DNA of 64,000 nt, taken from positions 1 through 64,000 of the forward strand of contig CAIYVZ010000022.1 in NCBI GenBank assembly GCA_903929755.1, read 5' to 3'. The notes below the pieces were generated by a model. That model worked only from the letters and a program-made list of their open reading frames with translations, did not search any database and was not told the DNA's origin. Made by a program: the position numbers and the translations under genes. Positions 32,280-40,920 of this stretch are shown here, in pieces. Position 1 is the first letter of the stretch. Every line of letters begins with the position of its first letter. The stretch comes from an uncultured Acidobacteriia bacterium (GTDB taxonomy: Bacteria; Acidobacteriota; Terriglobia; Bryobacterales; Bryobacteraceae).

Positions 32280-32732
32280 ATGCGACACAGATTTGGAAAT
32301 GCGAAACTCAAGCGGGACGTCGGGGCGCGTAACAGCCTCCTCAAGAACCTCACCACGAGTGTGGTTCTGGAGGAACGCGTCATCACCACCATCCCGAAGG
32401 CGAAGGCCGTCCAGCCTCTCGTTGAAAAGATGATCACGCTCGCCAAGAAGGACACACTTCATACACGGCGGCAGGCGGCGGCGTTCCTTACCACGCCCGC
32501 GTCGGTGAAGAAATTGTTTGATACGCTGGGTTCTCGGTTCGGCCAGCGTGCCGGCGGGTACACACGTATCACTCGGCTTGGACCACGTAAGGGCGATGGC
32601 GCGGAATTGGCGATGCTCGAGTTCGTCGGTTCCGAACTGGTGAAGCGTGCGGCCGAACGTGCCAAACGTCGTGAAGAACGGCTCAAGGCGCAGCAGGAAG
32701 GCGTCGATCCCGACTCCCCCGTCGACGAATAA
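32280..32732 (+). CDS. rplQ: 50S ribosomal protein L17
   Basis: 150 residues with the L17 opening MRHRFGNAKLKRDVGARNSLL and GGYTRITRLGPRKGDGAELAMLE. The C terminus is a charged extension of about 30 residues. Last gene of the ribosomal cluster. Confidence 0.97.
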   Translation: MRHRFGNAKLKRDVGARNSLLKNLTTSVVLEERVITTIPKAKAVQPLVEKMITLAKKDTLHTRRQAAAFLTTPASVKKLFDTLGSRFGQRAGGYTRITRLGPRKGDGAELAMLEFVGSELVKRAAERAKRREERLKAQQEGVDPDSPVDE

Positions 32733-32760
32733 ACCATTTAAACATAACGACTTGTAATAA

Positions 32761-32800
32761 AGCCGCGAACCAGTCTTAGTGACTGGTTCGCGGCTTTGTT
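32761..32800 (+). terminator. Strong terminator after rplQ
   Basis: Perfect 15-bp arms (32761-32775 and 32781-32795) around TTAGT, followed by TTGTTATTT and preceded by a short A-rich tract. It closes the ribosomal operon before motA. Confidence 0.9.
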
Positions 32801-32887
32801 ATTTCTGGTGAAGCGAAAAGTTTTTGGGGCCCGAGGGCGGCCCGACCCTCAAGGTTTTGCGAGTTTCAGCCGATTAGACTCCAGAAC

Positions 32888-33751
32888 ATGTTTCCCCTAA
32901 TTGGTCTCGTGGTGGTGTTCGGCTCCATTCTGGGAGGCTTCCTGATGGAGAAGGGGCCCCTTGCTGTTCTGGTCCAGCCTGCCGAGTTGATTATCATCGG
33001 TGGCGCTGCGATCGGTACGCTTCTGGTGGGAAATCCGCTGCCGATTGTGATTCGGATGTTTACGGGTTTGCTTGGTGTTTTGTCCGGGAGTAAATACACC
33101 AAGTCCTTTTATCTTGATTCGCTCAAGATGTTGAATGACATCTTCACTTTCGCACGCAAAAGTGGCATGGCCAAGCTGGAAGAGGATGTGGAGAATCCGG
33201 ACAAGAGTGCCGTGTTCTCGAAATATCCCAAGATCATCAAGGACCACCACATCCTGCATTTTGTCTGCGACACGCTGCGGACGGCGGTGTCGGGAGTGGT
33301 TCCTCCTCACGATCTGGATGCGATGATCGAGAACGATATCGACATACACCACCACGAGGCACTGCTGCCGGCTAAGGCTCTTTCGACCGTGTCGGATGCC
33401 TTACCTGGGCTCGGGATTGTGGCTGCGGTGCTTGGTGTCGTGATCACGATGGGGGCACTGGGTGGTCCGCCGGAAGAGATCGGGCATAAGGTAGCGGCCG
33501 CACTGGTGGGTACGTTTCTCGGGATCTTACTTTGTTACGGCGTTGGGTCGCCGTTGGCGTCGAATCTGGAGCAGATGGTGGATGCCGAAGGGCAGTTCTA
33601 CCAGATGTTGCGAGCTGGTCTGATGGCGTTTGCCCGCGGTATGGCTCCGATGATCGCTGTCGAGTTTGCGAGACGTGCAATTCCGCACGAGCTGCGTCCG
33701 TCGTTTAAGGACATGGAGGCCGCCTGCAAGGGTGCGCCGAAGGCGGCATAA
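32888..33751 (+). CDS. motA: Flagellar motor stator protein MotA
   Basis: 287 residues with four membrane segments and the MotA pattern: AELIIIGGAAIGTLLVGNP near the second segment and the long cytosolic loop with FARKSGMAKLEEDVENPDKS, then LGIVAAVLGVVITMG and FLGILLCYGVGSPLA segments in which proton-path prolines are expected. MotA and MotB form the proton channel that drives the flagellar rotor. Two bases separate it from motB. Confidence 0.95.
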   Translation: MFPLIGLVVVFGSILGGFLMEKGPLAVLVQPAELIIIGGAAIGTLLVGNPLPIVIRMFTGLLGVLSGSKYTKSFYLDSLKMLNDIFTFARKSGMAKLEEDVENPDKSAVFSKYPKIIKDHHILHFVCDTLRTAVSGVVPPHDLDAMIENDIDIHHHEALLPAKALSTVSDALPGLGIVAAVLGVVITMGALGGPPEEIGHKVAAALVGTFLGILLCYGVGSPLASNLEQMVDAEGQFYQMLRAGLMAFARGMAPMIAVEFARRAIPHELRPSFKDMEAACKGAPKAA

Positions 33752-33753
33752 GA

Positions 33754-34701
33754 ATGGCGCAACCTGCTCAGCAAATTATCATCATCAGGAGAAAGAAGGC
33801 TGGCCACGCGGCTCATCATGGTGGTGCGTGGAAGGTTGCTTATGCGGATTTCGTCACCGCGATGATGGCGCTCTTCATCGTATTGTGGCTGCTTAGTAGC
33901 AGCGAACAGGTGCAGAAGGCTGTGGGGGGGTATTTCACCGATCCGAACGGGCATGGAAAAGACGTGGGGAACGGTCTTCGCGGAGCAGGTAGTGAAAGTC
34001 TCCCGGTCCACAAAGACGATATGAAGAAGTTGAAGGAGAAGCTGGAACAGGCCGTCAAGGATACCGGTTCGCTGGACCGTATCAAGCAGAATATTGTGAT
34101 CACGGTGACGGGTGAAGGACTTCGGATTGAATTGATTGAGGATGAAAAGGGTACTTTCTTTGAATCGGGCAATGCGAATCCAACCGGCTACGGGAAGGAT
34201 CTGTTGAAGACGCTGGCTGAAGAGATTGGGAAACTGCCGAACAAGATCACGATGGAGGGGCACACGGATTCCACGCCTTTCGTGGGGCGGGGCGGGTATT
34301 CGAATTGGGAGTTGTCTGCGGACCGGGCAAATGCTGCGAGGCGCTGGATGCAGGAACAGGGTGTCCGGGCTGACCAGGTTACGCAGGTGCGCGGGTTTGC
34401 CGATCAGAGTCCGCGTGAGCTAAATGATCCTGGAAGTGCCGCGAACCGGCGTATCACGTTGATTATTCAGTATCAGAAGCAGGATAAGCCCGGTGGCGAT
34501 GTTGAGGTGGCCAAAGCGGAAGGTGGGGAAGCCAAGGGAGGCGCGGAGAAGGCTGAGCGGAAGGACGATAAGTCCGCCGAGCACAGCACGAGTGAGGATA
34601 AAAAGTCGGCCGAAAAAAAGGGTGATGAGAAGAAGGTTGATGAGAAGAAGGGTGATGAGAAGAAGGTTGACGAAAAGAAACCTTCCCCTGGGCACAAGTA
34701 G
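33754..34701 (+). CDS. motB: Flagellar motor protein MotB with Lys/Glu repeat tail
   Basis: 315 residues. One membrane segment (ADFVTAMMALFIVLWLL) carries the essential proton-binding Asp at residue 32, the same position as in E. coli. An OmpA-like peptidoglycan-binding domain contains GHTDSTPF and NWELSADRANAARRWM. The last 65 residues are highly charged; two 30-nt copies (34621-34650 and 34651-34680) encode GDEKKVDEKK. The tail would lie in the periplasm beyond the peptidoglycan-binding domain. No other flagellar gene is in view. Confidence 0.95.
   Translation: MAQPAQQIIIIRRKKAGHAAHHGGAWKVAYADFVTAMMALFIVLWLLSSSEQVQKAVGGYFTDPNGHGKDVGNGLRGAGSESLPVHKDDMKKLKEKLEQAVKDTGSLDRIKQNIVITVTGEGLRIELIEDEKGTFFESGNANPTGYGKDLLKTLAEEIGKLPNKITMEGHTDSTPFVGRGGYSNWELSADRANAARRWMQEQGVRADQVTQVRGFADQSPRELNDPGSAANRRITLIIQYQKQDKPGGDVEVAKAEGGEAKGGAEKAERKDDKSAEHSTSEDKKSAEKKGDEKKVDEKKGDEKKVDEKKPSPGHK
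34621..34680 (+). repeat. 30-nt tandem repeat in the motB 3' end
   Basis: Two adjacent 30-nt units encoding GDEKKVDEKK, the second with minor changes near its end. Itself built from GATGAGAAGAAG submotifs. A likely site of length variation. Confidence 0.8.
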
Positions 34702-34748
34702 GGATTATTCCCTGTGTCGTGTTCTCCGCCCACGGCTGCGGCAGCGAG

Positions 34749-35993
34749 TTAGTAGGGCACTTTAATAAAATGGTCGTCCCGGTGATTGGCCCAACGCTCA
34801 TTGGGCAGGATTGGCGACCAGCCAGGTCGGGACGGATCCTGGTCATAAGGGTAATCGCCCAACCGCTTATAGAGTTCTGAGTATTCCCGGAGTTTCTCAC
34901 GATTTAGCTTGACGCCCAGGCCGGGTCCCCCGGGCACGCGGATCATGCCGTCTTCGTACTTCATCAGGCCACCTTCGATGACATCGTCAGTCAGATGGTG
35001 GTAGTGCGCATCCGCGGCAAAAGACAGATTGGGTAAAACCGCGCCCAGGTGCAACATCGTGGCCAACTGGATTCCGAGTTCTCCGGAACTGTGCACGGCA
35101 ACGCCAAGTTGGAAGGTCTCGCAAATCGCCGCAGCTTTCACGCAAGGGCGAATTCCTCCCCAGAATGTTGTGTCCAGGAGAATCACATCCACTGCCGTAT
35201 TGAGTATATTTTGGGACAATTGCTCGAAGTTGACCACGACGGTATTCGTTGCCAAGGGTATGCGCACCATTTCTCGGGTCCGCCGCATGCCGTTCAGGCC
35301 AAACACGGGGTCTTCAAAATAGTCATTACGGATACCTTCTATCGCCTGGCCAAAACGAATCGCCTGTTCGGTGGACCAAACTCCGTTGGGATCGATCCGG
35401 TAGGAGTCGCCGGGGAGGGACGCAGCCAGCGCACGGTAGGCTTCCAGTTCATAGTCCGGATGGAATATTCCTGCCTTTAACTTGTGAGCATGAAAGCCGA
35501 ATTCCGCTTTCAGGCTGGTGGCTTCCGCCACCAGTTGGTCCACCGTTCGAACCTCTCCGCGGCCGGTTGCTGGATTTGGATAGCGGAAAAAGCAGTACGA
35601 GGCAAAGGGCACACGTTCTCGCAGTCTACCGCCGAGAATGTCGGAAACGGGCACACCCCACGCCTGGCCCAGAATGTCGAGGCAGGCGAATTCCAACGCC
35701 GCCAATACCTGAGTTCGATTGTTGTAGAGAGACGCTGTCGGATTCGCGATGAGAAACCGCATCTCTTCGAGGCGGGCAGGATCATGGCCGACTAAATAGC
35801 CCTTCATGGCACGGAACACGGCTTCTGCGGACTCGCCGCCACCACCCATCTCGCCCAAGCCGATCAGCCCGGTGTCGGTTTCGACCTCAACAATTGTGCG
35901 TACAAAACGTCCCCAGTGGCAGCCATTTGCATGCCGCAACGGAGCCTTTAGGGGCACAGTGACGGTGGTCGCGCGAATATCCCGAATCTTCAT
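34749..35993 (-). CDS. Glucarate dehydratase-like enolase-superfamily enzyme
   Basis: 414 residues with the enolase-superfamily N-terminal capping domain and a barrel. The glucarate dehydratase signature is suggested by the HKLKAG catalytic K-x-K strand (about residue 195), the metal-ligand Asp/Glu/Asn positions at RIDPNG, YFEDP and LATNTV, and the catalytic His in [11 protein letters not shown]. Glucarate dehydratases convert D-glucarate to 5-keto-4-deoxyglucarate. The exact sugar acid cannot be fixed from sequence. No sugar-acid transporter or regulator is adjacent; it is convergent with motB. Confidence 0.82.
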   Translation of the reverse strand: MKIRDIRATTVTVPLKAPLRHANGCHWGRFVRTIVEVETDTGLIGLGEMGGGGESAEAVFRAMKGYLVGHDPARLEEMRFLIANPTASLYNNRTQVLAALEFACLDILGQAWGVPVSDILGGRLRERVPFASYCFFRYPNPATGRGEVRTVDQLVAEATSLKAEFGFHAHKLKAGIFHPDYELEAYRALAASLPGDSYRIDPNGVWSTEQAIRFGQAIEGIRNDYFEDPVFGLNGMRRTREMVRIPLATNTVVVNFEQLSQNILNTAVDVILLDTTFWGGIRPCVKAAAICETFQLGVAVHSSGELGIQLATMLHLGAVLPNLSFAADAHYHHLTDDVIEGGLMKYEDGMIRVPGGPGLGVKLNREKLREYSELYKRLGDYPYDQDPSRPGWSPILPNERWANHRDDHFIKVPY

Positions 35994-36022
35994 GATTTGG
36001 CTTCATATTACGACACTGGTTA

Positions 36023-36241
36023 TCACTCCAGCGTCTCTTTCAAAAAGGCAGTAGTTTCGTGGATCTGGACAGATTCTGTCGGGCTTAGGTCCCTTAACTT
36101 CAGAAGAACCTCGACGAACTGGGCAATCCCCGCACAGCTGGCAACGTCTCGGCCTATCGCGGGGTCGTTCGCCTGATAAACCACTCCGATGGCGCCGCGT
36201 CCGACTTCGCCGACAATTCTGTAGCGGCCAATGCGGTCCAT
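36023..36241 (-). pseudogene. Truncated Ser/Thr protein kinase N-terminal fragment
   Basis: 72 residues. The first 34, RIGRYRIVGEVGRGAIGVVYQANDP, are the beginning of a bacterial Hanks-type kinase with its glycine-rich ATP loop. Directly after GRDVA, where the VAIK lysine should follow, the sequence changes to an unrelated segment and stops. It cannot be an active kinase. It lies 10 nt downstream of the SRPBCC gene on the same strand, so it is probably transcribed from the light-regulated operon, as a relic. Confidence 0.6.
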
Positions 36242-36251
36242 ACACCGGAGC

Positions 36252-36725
36252 TTACCGTGCCGAGGTTACCCCGGCGGGGAACAACTCGCCAATCCTGGCC
36301 GCGCGATAGTCGAAAATCGCGGTCACGTCGCGCCGGACCATGAGCCAGTGGGCCAACTGGCCAAGTACGCCGCAGGGGAGCGCGTATTTCACCACGTCCT
36401 CCATCCAGGTTCCGCCGTCATGCTGGCGGAAGCGATGCGTGTGGTGCCAAAGCGCGTAAGGACCACTGGTTTGTGTATCGACGAAGCTTTTTGGGGAGTC
36501 CCAGCTCTCGATAGTGGTCTTCCATCGGACAGGAATTCCGTGGACCCGGATGGAATACTCGATCTTAGCCCCTGGTTTCATTTCGATCGGAGTTGGTGTC
36601 AGGATCTTGAAGTGGAGAAAAGCCGGTGTCAGGATTTGCAGATTCCGGGCGTCGGAAAACCAGTCAAAGATCTCGGTCAGGGGCCGGGGGATCAACGTCT
36701 TGCGCCGCAGTTCGTACACTTTCAT
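36252..36725 (-). CDS. SRPBCC family ligand-binding protein
   Basis: 157 residues with the START-like pattern: IPRPLTEIFDWFSDARNLQILTP near the start, a mid-region strand GIPVRWKTTIESW, and GGTWMEDVVKYALP towards the end. SRPBCC folds make a deep hydrophobic pocket, which suits a fatty-acid or lipid intermediate here. Fifth gene of the minus arm; its start overlaps the stop of the CFA-synthase-like gene by 4 nt. Function is inferred only. Confidence 0.75.
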   Translation of the reverse strand: MKVYELRRKTLIPRPLTEIFDWFSDARNLQILTPAFLHFKILTPTPIEMKPGAKIEYSIRVHGIPVRWKTTIESWDSPKSFVDTQTSGPYALWHHTHRFRQHDGGTWMEDVVKYALPCGVLGQLAHWLMVRRDVTAIFDYRAARIGELFPAGVTSAR

Positions 36726-37984
36726 TGTCGGGACCCGACCACTTCACGTGCGTATGTCCCGCCGACACTGACGCCGGGATCTCCGGGCATCCACCGCACA
36801 TTATTGTTCTTTGTCATGACCAGTTGGACATCGCCGATATGCCGTTCGCGGAATGCGGCCTCACAGTAGGCGAGATAGTAATCCCAGGTCCGCATGAAAC
36901 GGTCATCGAAACCCAGTTTCCGGACTTCGTCTTCCCGTTCACGGAAACGCTTACGCCACTCCGCCAGGGTCAGCGCGTAATGAATGCCAATATCTTCCAG
37001 ATGCAGTAGTGACATCTTTGTGGCACGCTGCAGAGAAGCCAGAATCTCTTTGACCGAAGCCAGTTCCGCGCCGGGGAAGATCCGCTTCTGGATCCAGTCA
37101 CTACCTTTTTGATATGCCGCGAATTTCTGTTCGTTCATGGTGATAGCCTGCATGGCCATGGCGCCATCGGGCTTCAATAAGCGGTTGCAGGCACTGAAGA
37201 ACTCGTCATAATGGTCCAGGCCAACCGCCTCAAACATCTCGACGCTCACGATGCGGTCATACTGGCCAGTCAGTTTTCGGTAGTCCTCAAAAAGCAGTTC
37301 AATGCGGCCACCGGCGCTTGATCGTGCAAATGCCTCCTGGGCTCCTTCAAACTGCTGGCGACTAATGGTGGTGGTGGTGACGCGGCATCCGTAGACTTCC
37401 GCGGCATGGAGCGCCATCGCGCCCCACCCGGTTCCGATTTCCAGCAGATGATCGCCCGGTTGCAAACCTAACTTGCGGCAAAGCCGGTCAATCTTCTCCA
37501 TCTGCGCGGCTTCGAGTGTAGTCTCTTCCCGTTCGTAGACCGCGGATGAATAGACCATGCGCGTATCGAGGAACAACCGGAAGAAATCGTTACTCAGGTC
37601 ATAGTGCTCATGGATATTTCGCCTGGAACCCTCCACCGTGTTGTCTCGTCGCAAGTGCGCCAGCCGGTTTAGTATCCGACTGACAAACGACGTCAGCCGA
37701 TTTCCCTGTTCCAGCGAATCCAGATTCCGGATCGCAAAGCGAACCACCGCGACGGGATCGGCGGAAGTCCAAAGCCCATCCACGTAAGCGTCGCCCGCGC
37801 CATCCTCGCCACCTGAGACCAGTTTCCAGTAGAAGCTTGGGTCCTGCACGGTGACCTCGGCTCGGAGGTCGCTTGACGGGTCGCCAAAGAGCTGGGAATC
37901 GGAGCCATCCGTCCAGCGAAGCGACCCGTGTCGCATCTGCTCCATATTCTTCAGAAAAGCGCTGCGCGCCAGATTCTTCTTCAT
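36722..37984 (-). CDS. Cyclopropane-fatty-acyl-phospholipid synthase family protein
   Basis: 420 residues from the ATG at 37984, which overlaps the DUF1365 stop by ATGA; further in-frame sequence upstream belongs to the DUF1365 gene. The SAM-binding motif LEIGTGWGAMALHAA and the family segments HYDLSNDFFRLFLD and MFEAVGLDHYDEFF are clear. CFA-type enzymes transfer a methylene or methyl group from SAM to unsaturated acyl chains in phospholipids. Other relatives make methyl-branched or furan fatty acid precursors. Fourth gene of the arm; product not determinable. Confidence 0.9.
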   Translation of the reverse strand: MKKNLARSAFLKNMEQMRHGSLRWTDGSDSQLFGDPSSDLRAEVTVQDPSFYWKLVSGGEDGAGDAYVDGLWTSADPVAVVRFAIRNLDSLEQGNRLTSFVSRILNRLAHLRRDNTVEGSRRNIHEHYDLSNDFFRLFLDTRMVYSSAVYEREETTLEAAQMEKIDRLCRKLGLQPGDHLLEIGTGWGAMALHAAEVYGCRVTTTTISRQQFEGAQEAFARSSAGGRIELLFEDYRKLTGQYDRIVSVEMFEAVGLDHYDEFFSACNRLLKPDGAMAMQAITMNEQKFAAYQKGSDWIQKRIFPGAELASVKEILASLQRATKMSLLHLEDIGIHYALTLAEWRKRFREREDEVRKLGFDDRFMRTWDYYLAYCEAAFRERHIGDVQLVMTKNNNVRWMPGDPGVSVGGTYAREVVGSRQ

Positions 37985-38748
37985 GGTGTTTGCTCTTTTC
38001 TGCCCGGATGAGTAAATACGGGGACTTTCTTTAGCCAAAGCCGCAGGGCTTCCCAATGGATGGCGACGACCACTTTCGCCGTCATGGCAGGATGGGCGAG
38101 CAGCGTGCGGAACAGCTCGCCCGATGTCCAGGGACTACGTTCCAGGGTCAGGGTGGCATCGAACAACGGGGCACCGCCATCGACGGTTTCCATGTGGGCT
38201 GTGAGCGTCTGGCCCGGTGCGGTCAGGGCAAACTCATACCCCAATTCCATGGGCATGAACGGCGAAACATGCATGGTCTTGGCGCACGAGAACCGGAGTC
38301 CGGTCCCGCTGGTGCGATTGCCCGCCCAGAGCCAGTAGTTCTTGTGCTCGCCAAAGGTGCTGTTCACCTCAGCCAGGATGACAGGCACGTTTCCTTGTTC
38401 GTCCAGGAAATAAAAAAACGAGATTGGGTTGAAGCAGTAGCCCAGATAGCGGAGATTCGTCAGCAGCATCACAGGCCCAACCGGGAGCGTAACGCCCTCG
38501 GCTTTCGCCGCCGCAGTAAGCCGTTCGCGCAAAGGAACACGCGGATCCCCGAAATGATCACGATCTTCGAAGCTTGCCCAGTTGAGTCGGTTATACCCGG
38601 AGAAAACAGACCTCGCCATGGTCTCCGGAATCCGGTCAACGTCAAGCATTGCCATAAAGACCGGATACTGAAACTCGTGCGCACGCGGCCTGAAGCGGCG
38701 GTGCCGGAGGGTGCCGCGATAGATTCCAGGCTCGGCGATCGCTACCAT
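37981..38748 (-). CDS. DUF1365 family protein
   Basis: 255 residues from the ATG at 38748, which overlaps the stop of the FAD oxidoreductase gene. Family marks are YRGTLRHRRFRPRAHEFQYPVFMAMLD at the start, NPISFFYFLDEQGN in the centre and KTMHVSPFMPM. DUF1365 proteins almost always sit beside an amine-oxidase-like FAD enzyme and a CFA-type enzyme; their role is unknown, presumably in acyl-chain modification. The start is chosen by overlap and family length. Confidence 0.88.
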   Translation of the reverse strand: MVAIAEPGIYRGTLRHRRFRPRAHEFQYPVFMAMLDVDRIPETMARSVFSGYNRLNWASFEDRDHFGDPRVPLRERLTAAAKAEGVTLPVGPVMLLTNLRYLGYCFNPISFFYFLDEQGNVPVILAEVNSTFGEHKNYWLWAGNRTSGTGLRFSCAKTMHVSPFMPMELGYEFALTAPGQTLTAHMETVDGGAPLFDATLTLERSPWTSGELFRTLLAHPAMTAKVVVAIHWEALRLWLKKVPVFTHPGRKEQTP

Positions 38749-39995
38749 CTGACTCCCATCTGGTCCGCGACTCTGACGGCTGAGCGCAGACCGTCTTCGT
38801 GGAACCCGTAGAACCACCAGGCCCCGCAATAATGGATCCGGTCGGTACCGCTGATGTCCGCCCAGCGCTGCGCTGCCTTCACCGCCGGGACATTGTAGAC
38901 CGGATGGTGATACTCCAGCCTCTCGATCACCTTGCCCGGTTTAACAGCTCCAGCGGAATTCAGACTTACACAATATTGGTCGCCGGCCGGAAGAGACTGC
39001 AGGCGATTCATGTCATAGGTCATAGTGGCCTTTGTTCCGTCGCCGATCCGGTAGTTCCAGGATGCACGCGCGGCCTTCCGCTGTGGCAGCAGCGTTTCGT
39101 CAGTGTGCAGGCAGACTTCGTTCCTCGAGGTCTGGAAATTCTGGAGGATACTCTGTTCCTGGGAAGTAGGGGTCTTCAGCAACGGGAGGATCTGATTTCC
39201 ATGGCAGGCGAAAACCACTTCGTCGAACAGCATGGCGGGTCTGGCCTGAAACTCCACTTCGACCTTGTTTTCTGTTCTGGACACAGCCCGAATGCCGGCA
39301 TTCAGAATGATCCGTTCGCGATAGGGCGCAGTTAGCGGCTTAAGGTATGTGTCACTGCCGCCGGTGACTGTTTTCCACTGGGGATGGGTATTGAGCCCCA
39401 GCATGCCGTGGTTCCGGAAGAAGGCGAGTAAGGTTTGGGCAGGAAAGCCGGCCAGTTCCTGCTGCGGCATGGACCAGACGGCGGATGACATCGGATAGAG
39501 GTATTGTGCGATAAAGTACTTGCTGTATTTGCCCCGCCGGAGGAACTCGCCCAATGTGACTTCCAGATCCGCGGGACCTTCCACGAACTTCGGAGCTTCG
39601 CGATTGAAGCGGATGATCTCCTGCAAGAGGCGGTAGTGTGCGGGCCGCAGCCAGTTCCTTCGCTGAGCAAAGAAGCCGGATAACCCGCGGCTTGAGTACT
39701 CGAACTTCCCGGCTTCCGAACTAACGCCGAACGACATGTCGCTGTTCTGCGTCGCCACTCCCAACTCCTGCATCAGGCGGCAGAACAGCGGATAGGTTTT
39801 CTCGTTGTGCACGATAAAGCCGGTATCGACGGGCAGAGTACCGCCGGAAGTGGGTACTTTTGCGGTGTTGGTGTGGCCGCCAATGCGATTCTCTCGTTCC
39901 AGCAACCAGACCTCGTACTTCCTGCTCAGGAAATACGCGGCGGCCATGCCCGAGATGCCGCCGCCGATCACCGCGATTTTCTTCTTCCCCGTCAC
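38742..39995 (-). CDS. FAD-dependent oxidoreductase (amine-oxidase-like)
   Basis: 417 residues with an N-terminal dinucleotide-binding motif IAVIGGGISGMAAAYFLS followed by LLERENRIGGHTNT, characteristic of the flavin amine oxidase and phytoene desaturase superfamily. A C-terminal FAD-contacting segment GAWWFYGFHEDGLRSA is present. In related clusters this enzyme oxidises methylated acyl chains of phospholipids; that role is by analogy. It overlaps the desaturase by ATGA and DUF1365 by seven bases. Confidence 0.9.
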   Translation of the reverse strand: MTGKKKIAVIGGGISGMAAAYFLSRKYEVWLLERENRIGGHTNTAKVPTSGGTLPVDTGFIVHNEKTYPLFCRLMQELGVATQNSDMSFGVSSEAGKFEYSSRGLSGFFAQRRNWLRPAHYRLLQEIIRFNREAPKFVEGPADLEVTLGEFLRRGKYSKYFIAQYLYPMSSAVWSMPQQELAGFPAQTLLAFFRNHGMLGLNTHPQWKTVTGGSDTYLKPLTAPYRERIILNAGIRAVSRTENKVEVEFQARPAMLFDEVVFACHGNQILPLLKTPTSQEQSILQNFQTSRNEVCLHTDETLLPQRKAARASWNYRIGDGTKATMTYDMNRLQSLPAGDQYCVSLNSAGAVKPGKVIERLEYHHPVYNVPAVKAAQRWADISGTDRIHYCGAWWFYGFHEDGLRSAVRVADQMGVRW

Positions 39996-40819
39996 TCCGA
40001 CTCCAGTTTTGGCACCGACTCCAGTTTGCGGAACGGGCGCAGATTTCGAGTCAGGCCCACCCAGCTAAAAGCCTTCAGCAAGTACCACGTGGTGTCTACT
40101 TCCCACCACCGCAGACCCTGCCGGCAACTCCCTGGCGAAAAATGATGATTGTTGTGCCAGCCTTCACCCATCGTAATTACCGCCAGGAGTGCATTATTTC
40201 GCGAATAATCCGGCGTGTCAAAGCGACGCCCTCCCCAGATGTGCCCCACTGAATTGATACTGAACGTGCCGTGGTACAGCACCACCGTGGAAGCCACATA
40301 TCCCCAGAAGAAGCCAGGCCAGCCGGTGAGCGCCAGAATAACTGCGGCAAATACCACGGTCGGTACCAGATGATATCGATTCAGCCACACCAGTTCCGGG
40401 AACTTCGTAAAGTCCGCCATCGCTCTTTCATCAAAACCATCGTGCTCATTGGACAGGACCCAGCCCACGTGGGACCACCAGAAACCCTGCTGCCAGGGCG
40501 AATGGATGTCCCGCTCCCGGTCCGATTCCCGGTGGTGGACCCGATGGTGCGCAGCCCACCACAAGGCGCCTTTTTGACCAGAGGTTTGTGCCAAAAACGC
40601 CATCAGGAACTGCGCCACCCGCCCCAGGCGGTAGCTTCGATGGCTGAAATATCGGTGATATCCCGCAGTGACGCCAAACATTCGCAGGAAGTAAGTGAAA
40701 GCCAGCAGTGCGGCACTCCCCCAGGTCCATGGCACAAACAAAACCCCAAGCGCCGCCACATGTAGCCCGGCAAACGCCAGAACTGCGCCCCACTGATATT
40801 CGGAATTGGCTTTCATCAT
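39992..40819 (-). CDS. Fatty acid desaturase (acyl-CoA delta-9 type)
   Basis: 275 residues with membrane segments and the three di-iron histidine boxes: HRYFSH (55-60), HRVHH (92-96) and HNNHH near residue 225. This is the pattern of the acyl-CoA delta-9 desaturase family, which introduces a cis double bond into saturated chains using oxygen. First gene of the minus arm, so it would make the unsaturated substrate needed by the two CFA-family enzymes. ATG at 40819 is followed by a second in-frame ATG. Confidence 0.93.
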   Translation of the reverse strand: MMKANSEYQWGAVLAFAGLHVAALGVLFVPWTWGSAALLAFTYFLRMFGVTAGYHRYFSHRSYRLGRVAQFLMAFLAQTSGQKGALWWAAHHRVHHRESDRERDIHSPWQQGFWWSHVGWVLSNEHDGFDERAMADFTKFPELVWLNRYHLVPTVVFAAVILALTGWPGFFWGYVASTVVLYHGTFSINSVGHIWGGRRFDTPDYSRNNALLAVITMGEGWHNNHHFSPGSCRQGLRWWEVDTTWYLLKAFSWVGLTRNLRPFRKLESVPKLESE

Positions 40820-40830
40820 CCCTTGCCTTT

Positions 40831-40859
40831 ACGTTACGGATCTTCTTGTGGATTGTCAA
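40831..40859 (-). promoter_or_regulatory. Predicted promoter of the desaturase operon
   Basis: Minus strand: -35 TTGACA (complement of 40854-40859), 17-bp spacer, then TAACGT as a weak -10 (3 of 6). It faces away from the regulator promoter, with the palindrome just upstream of the -35 box. Confidence 0.45.
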
Positions 40860-40862
40860 TCT

Positions 40863-40877
40863 TTTGTCCTGGACAAA
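40863..40877. promoter_or_regulatory. Perfect 15-bp palindrome, probable operator
   Basis: TTTGTCC-T-GGACAAA, perfect 7-bp arms, centred between the two divergent TTGACA boxes at 3 bp from one and 4 bp from the other. Placed so that a dimer or tetramer of the MerR-type regulator could block or bend both promoters. Binding is inferred. Confidence 0.65.
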
Positions 40878-40880
40878 TCA

Positions 40881-40909
40881 TTGACACAATCTATTCTTCC
40901 CGCTACCAT
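40881..40909 (+). promoter_or_regulatory. Predicted sigma-70 promoter of the regulator operon
   Basis: TTGACA (40881-40886), 17-bp spacer, TACCAT (40904-40909), 11 bp before the regulator start codon. Perfect -35 box, 4 of 6 for -10. The short leader leaves little room for a ribosome-binding site. Confidence 0.6.
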
Positions 40910-40920
40910 TTAATTGGGAA

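Noticed and set aside
34473-34733. Phe/Ser-rich minus-strand open frame
   Set aside because: Mirror of the Lys/Glu repeat tail of motB.
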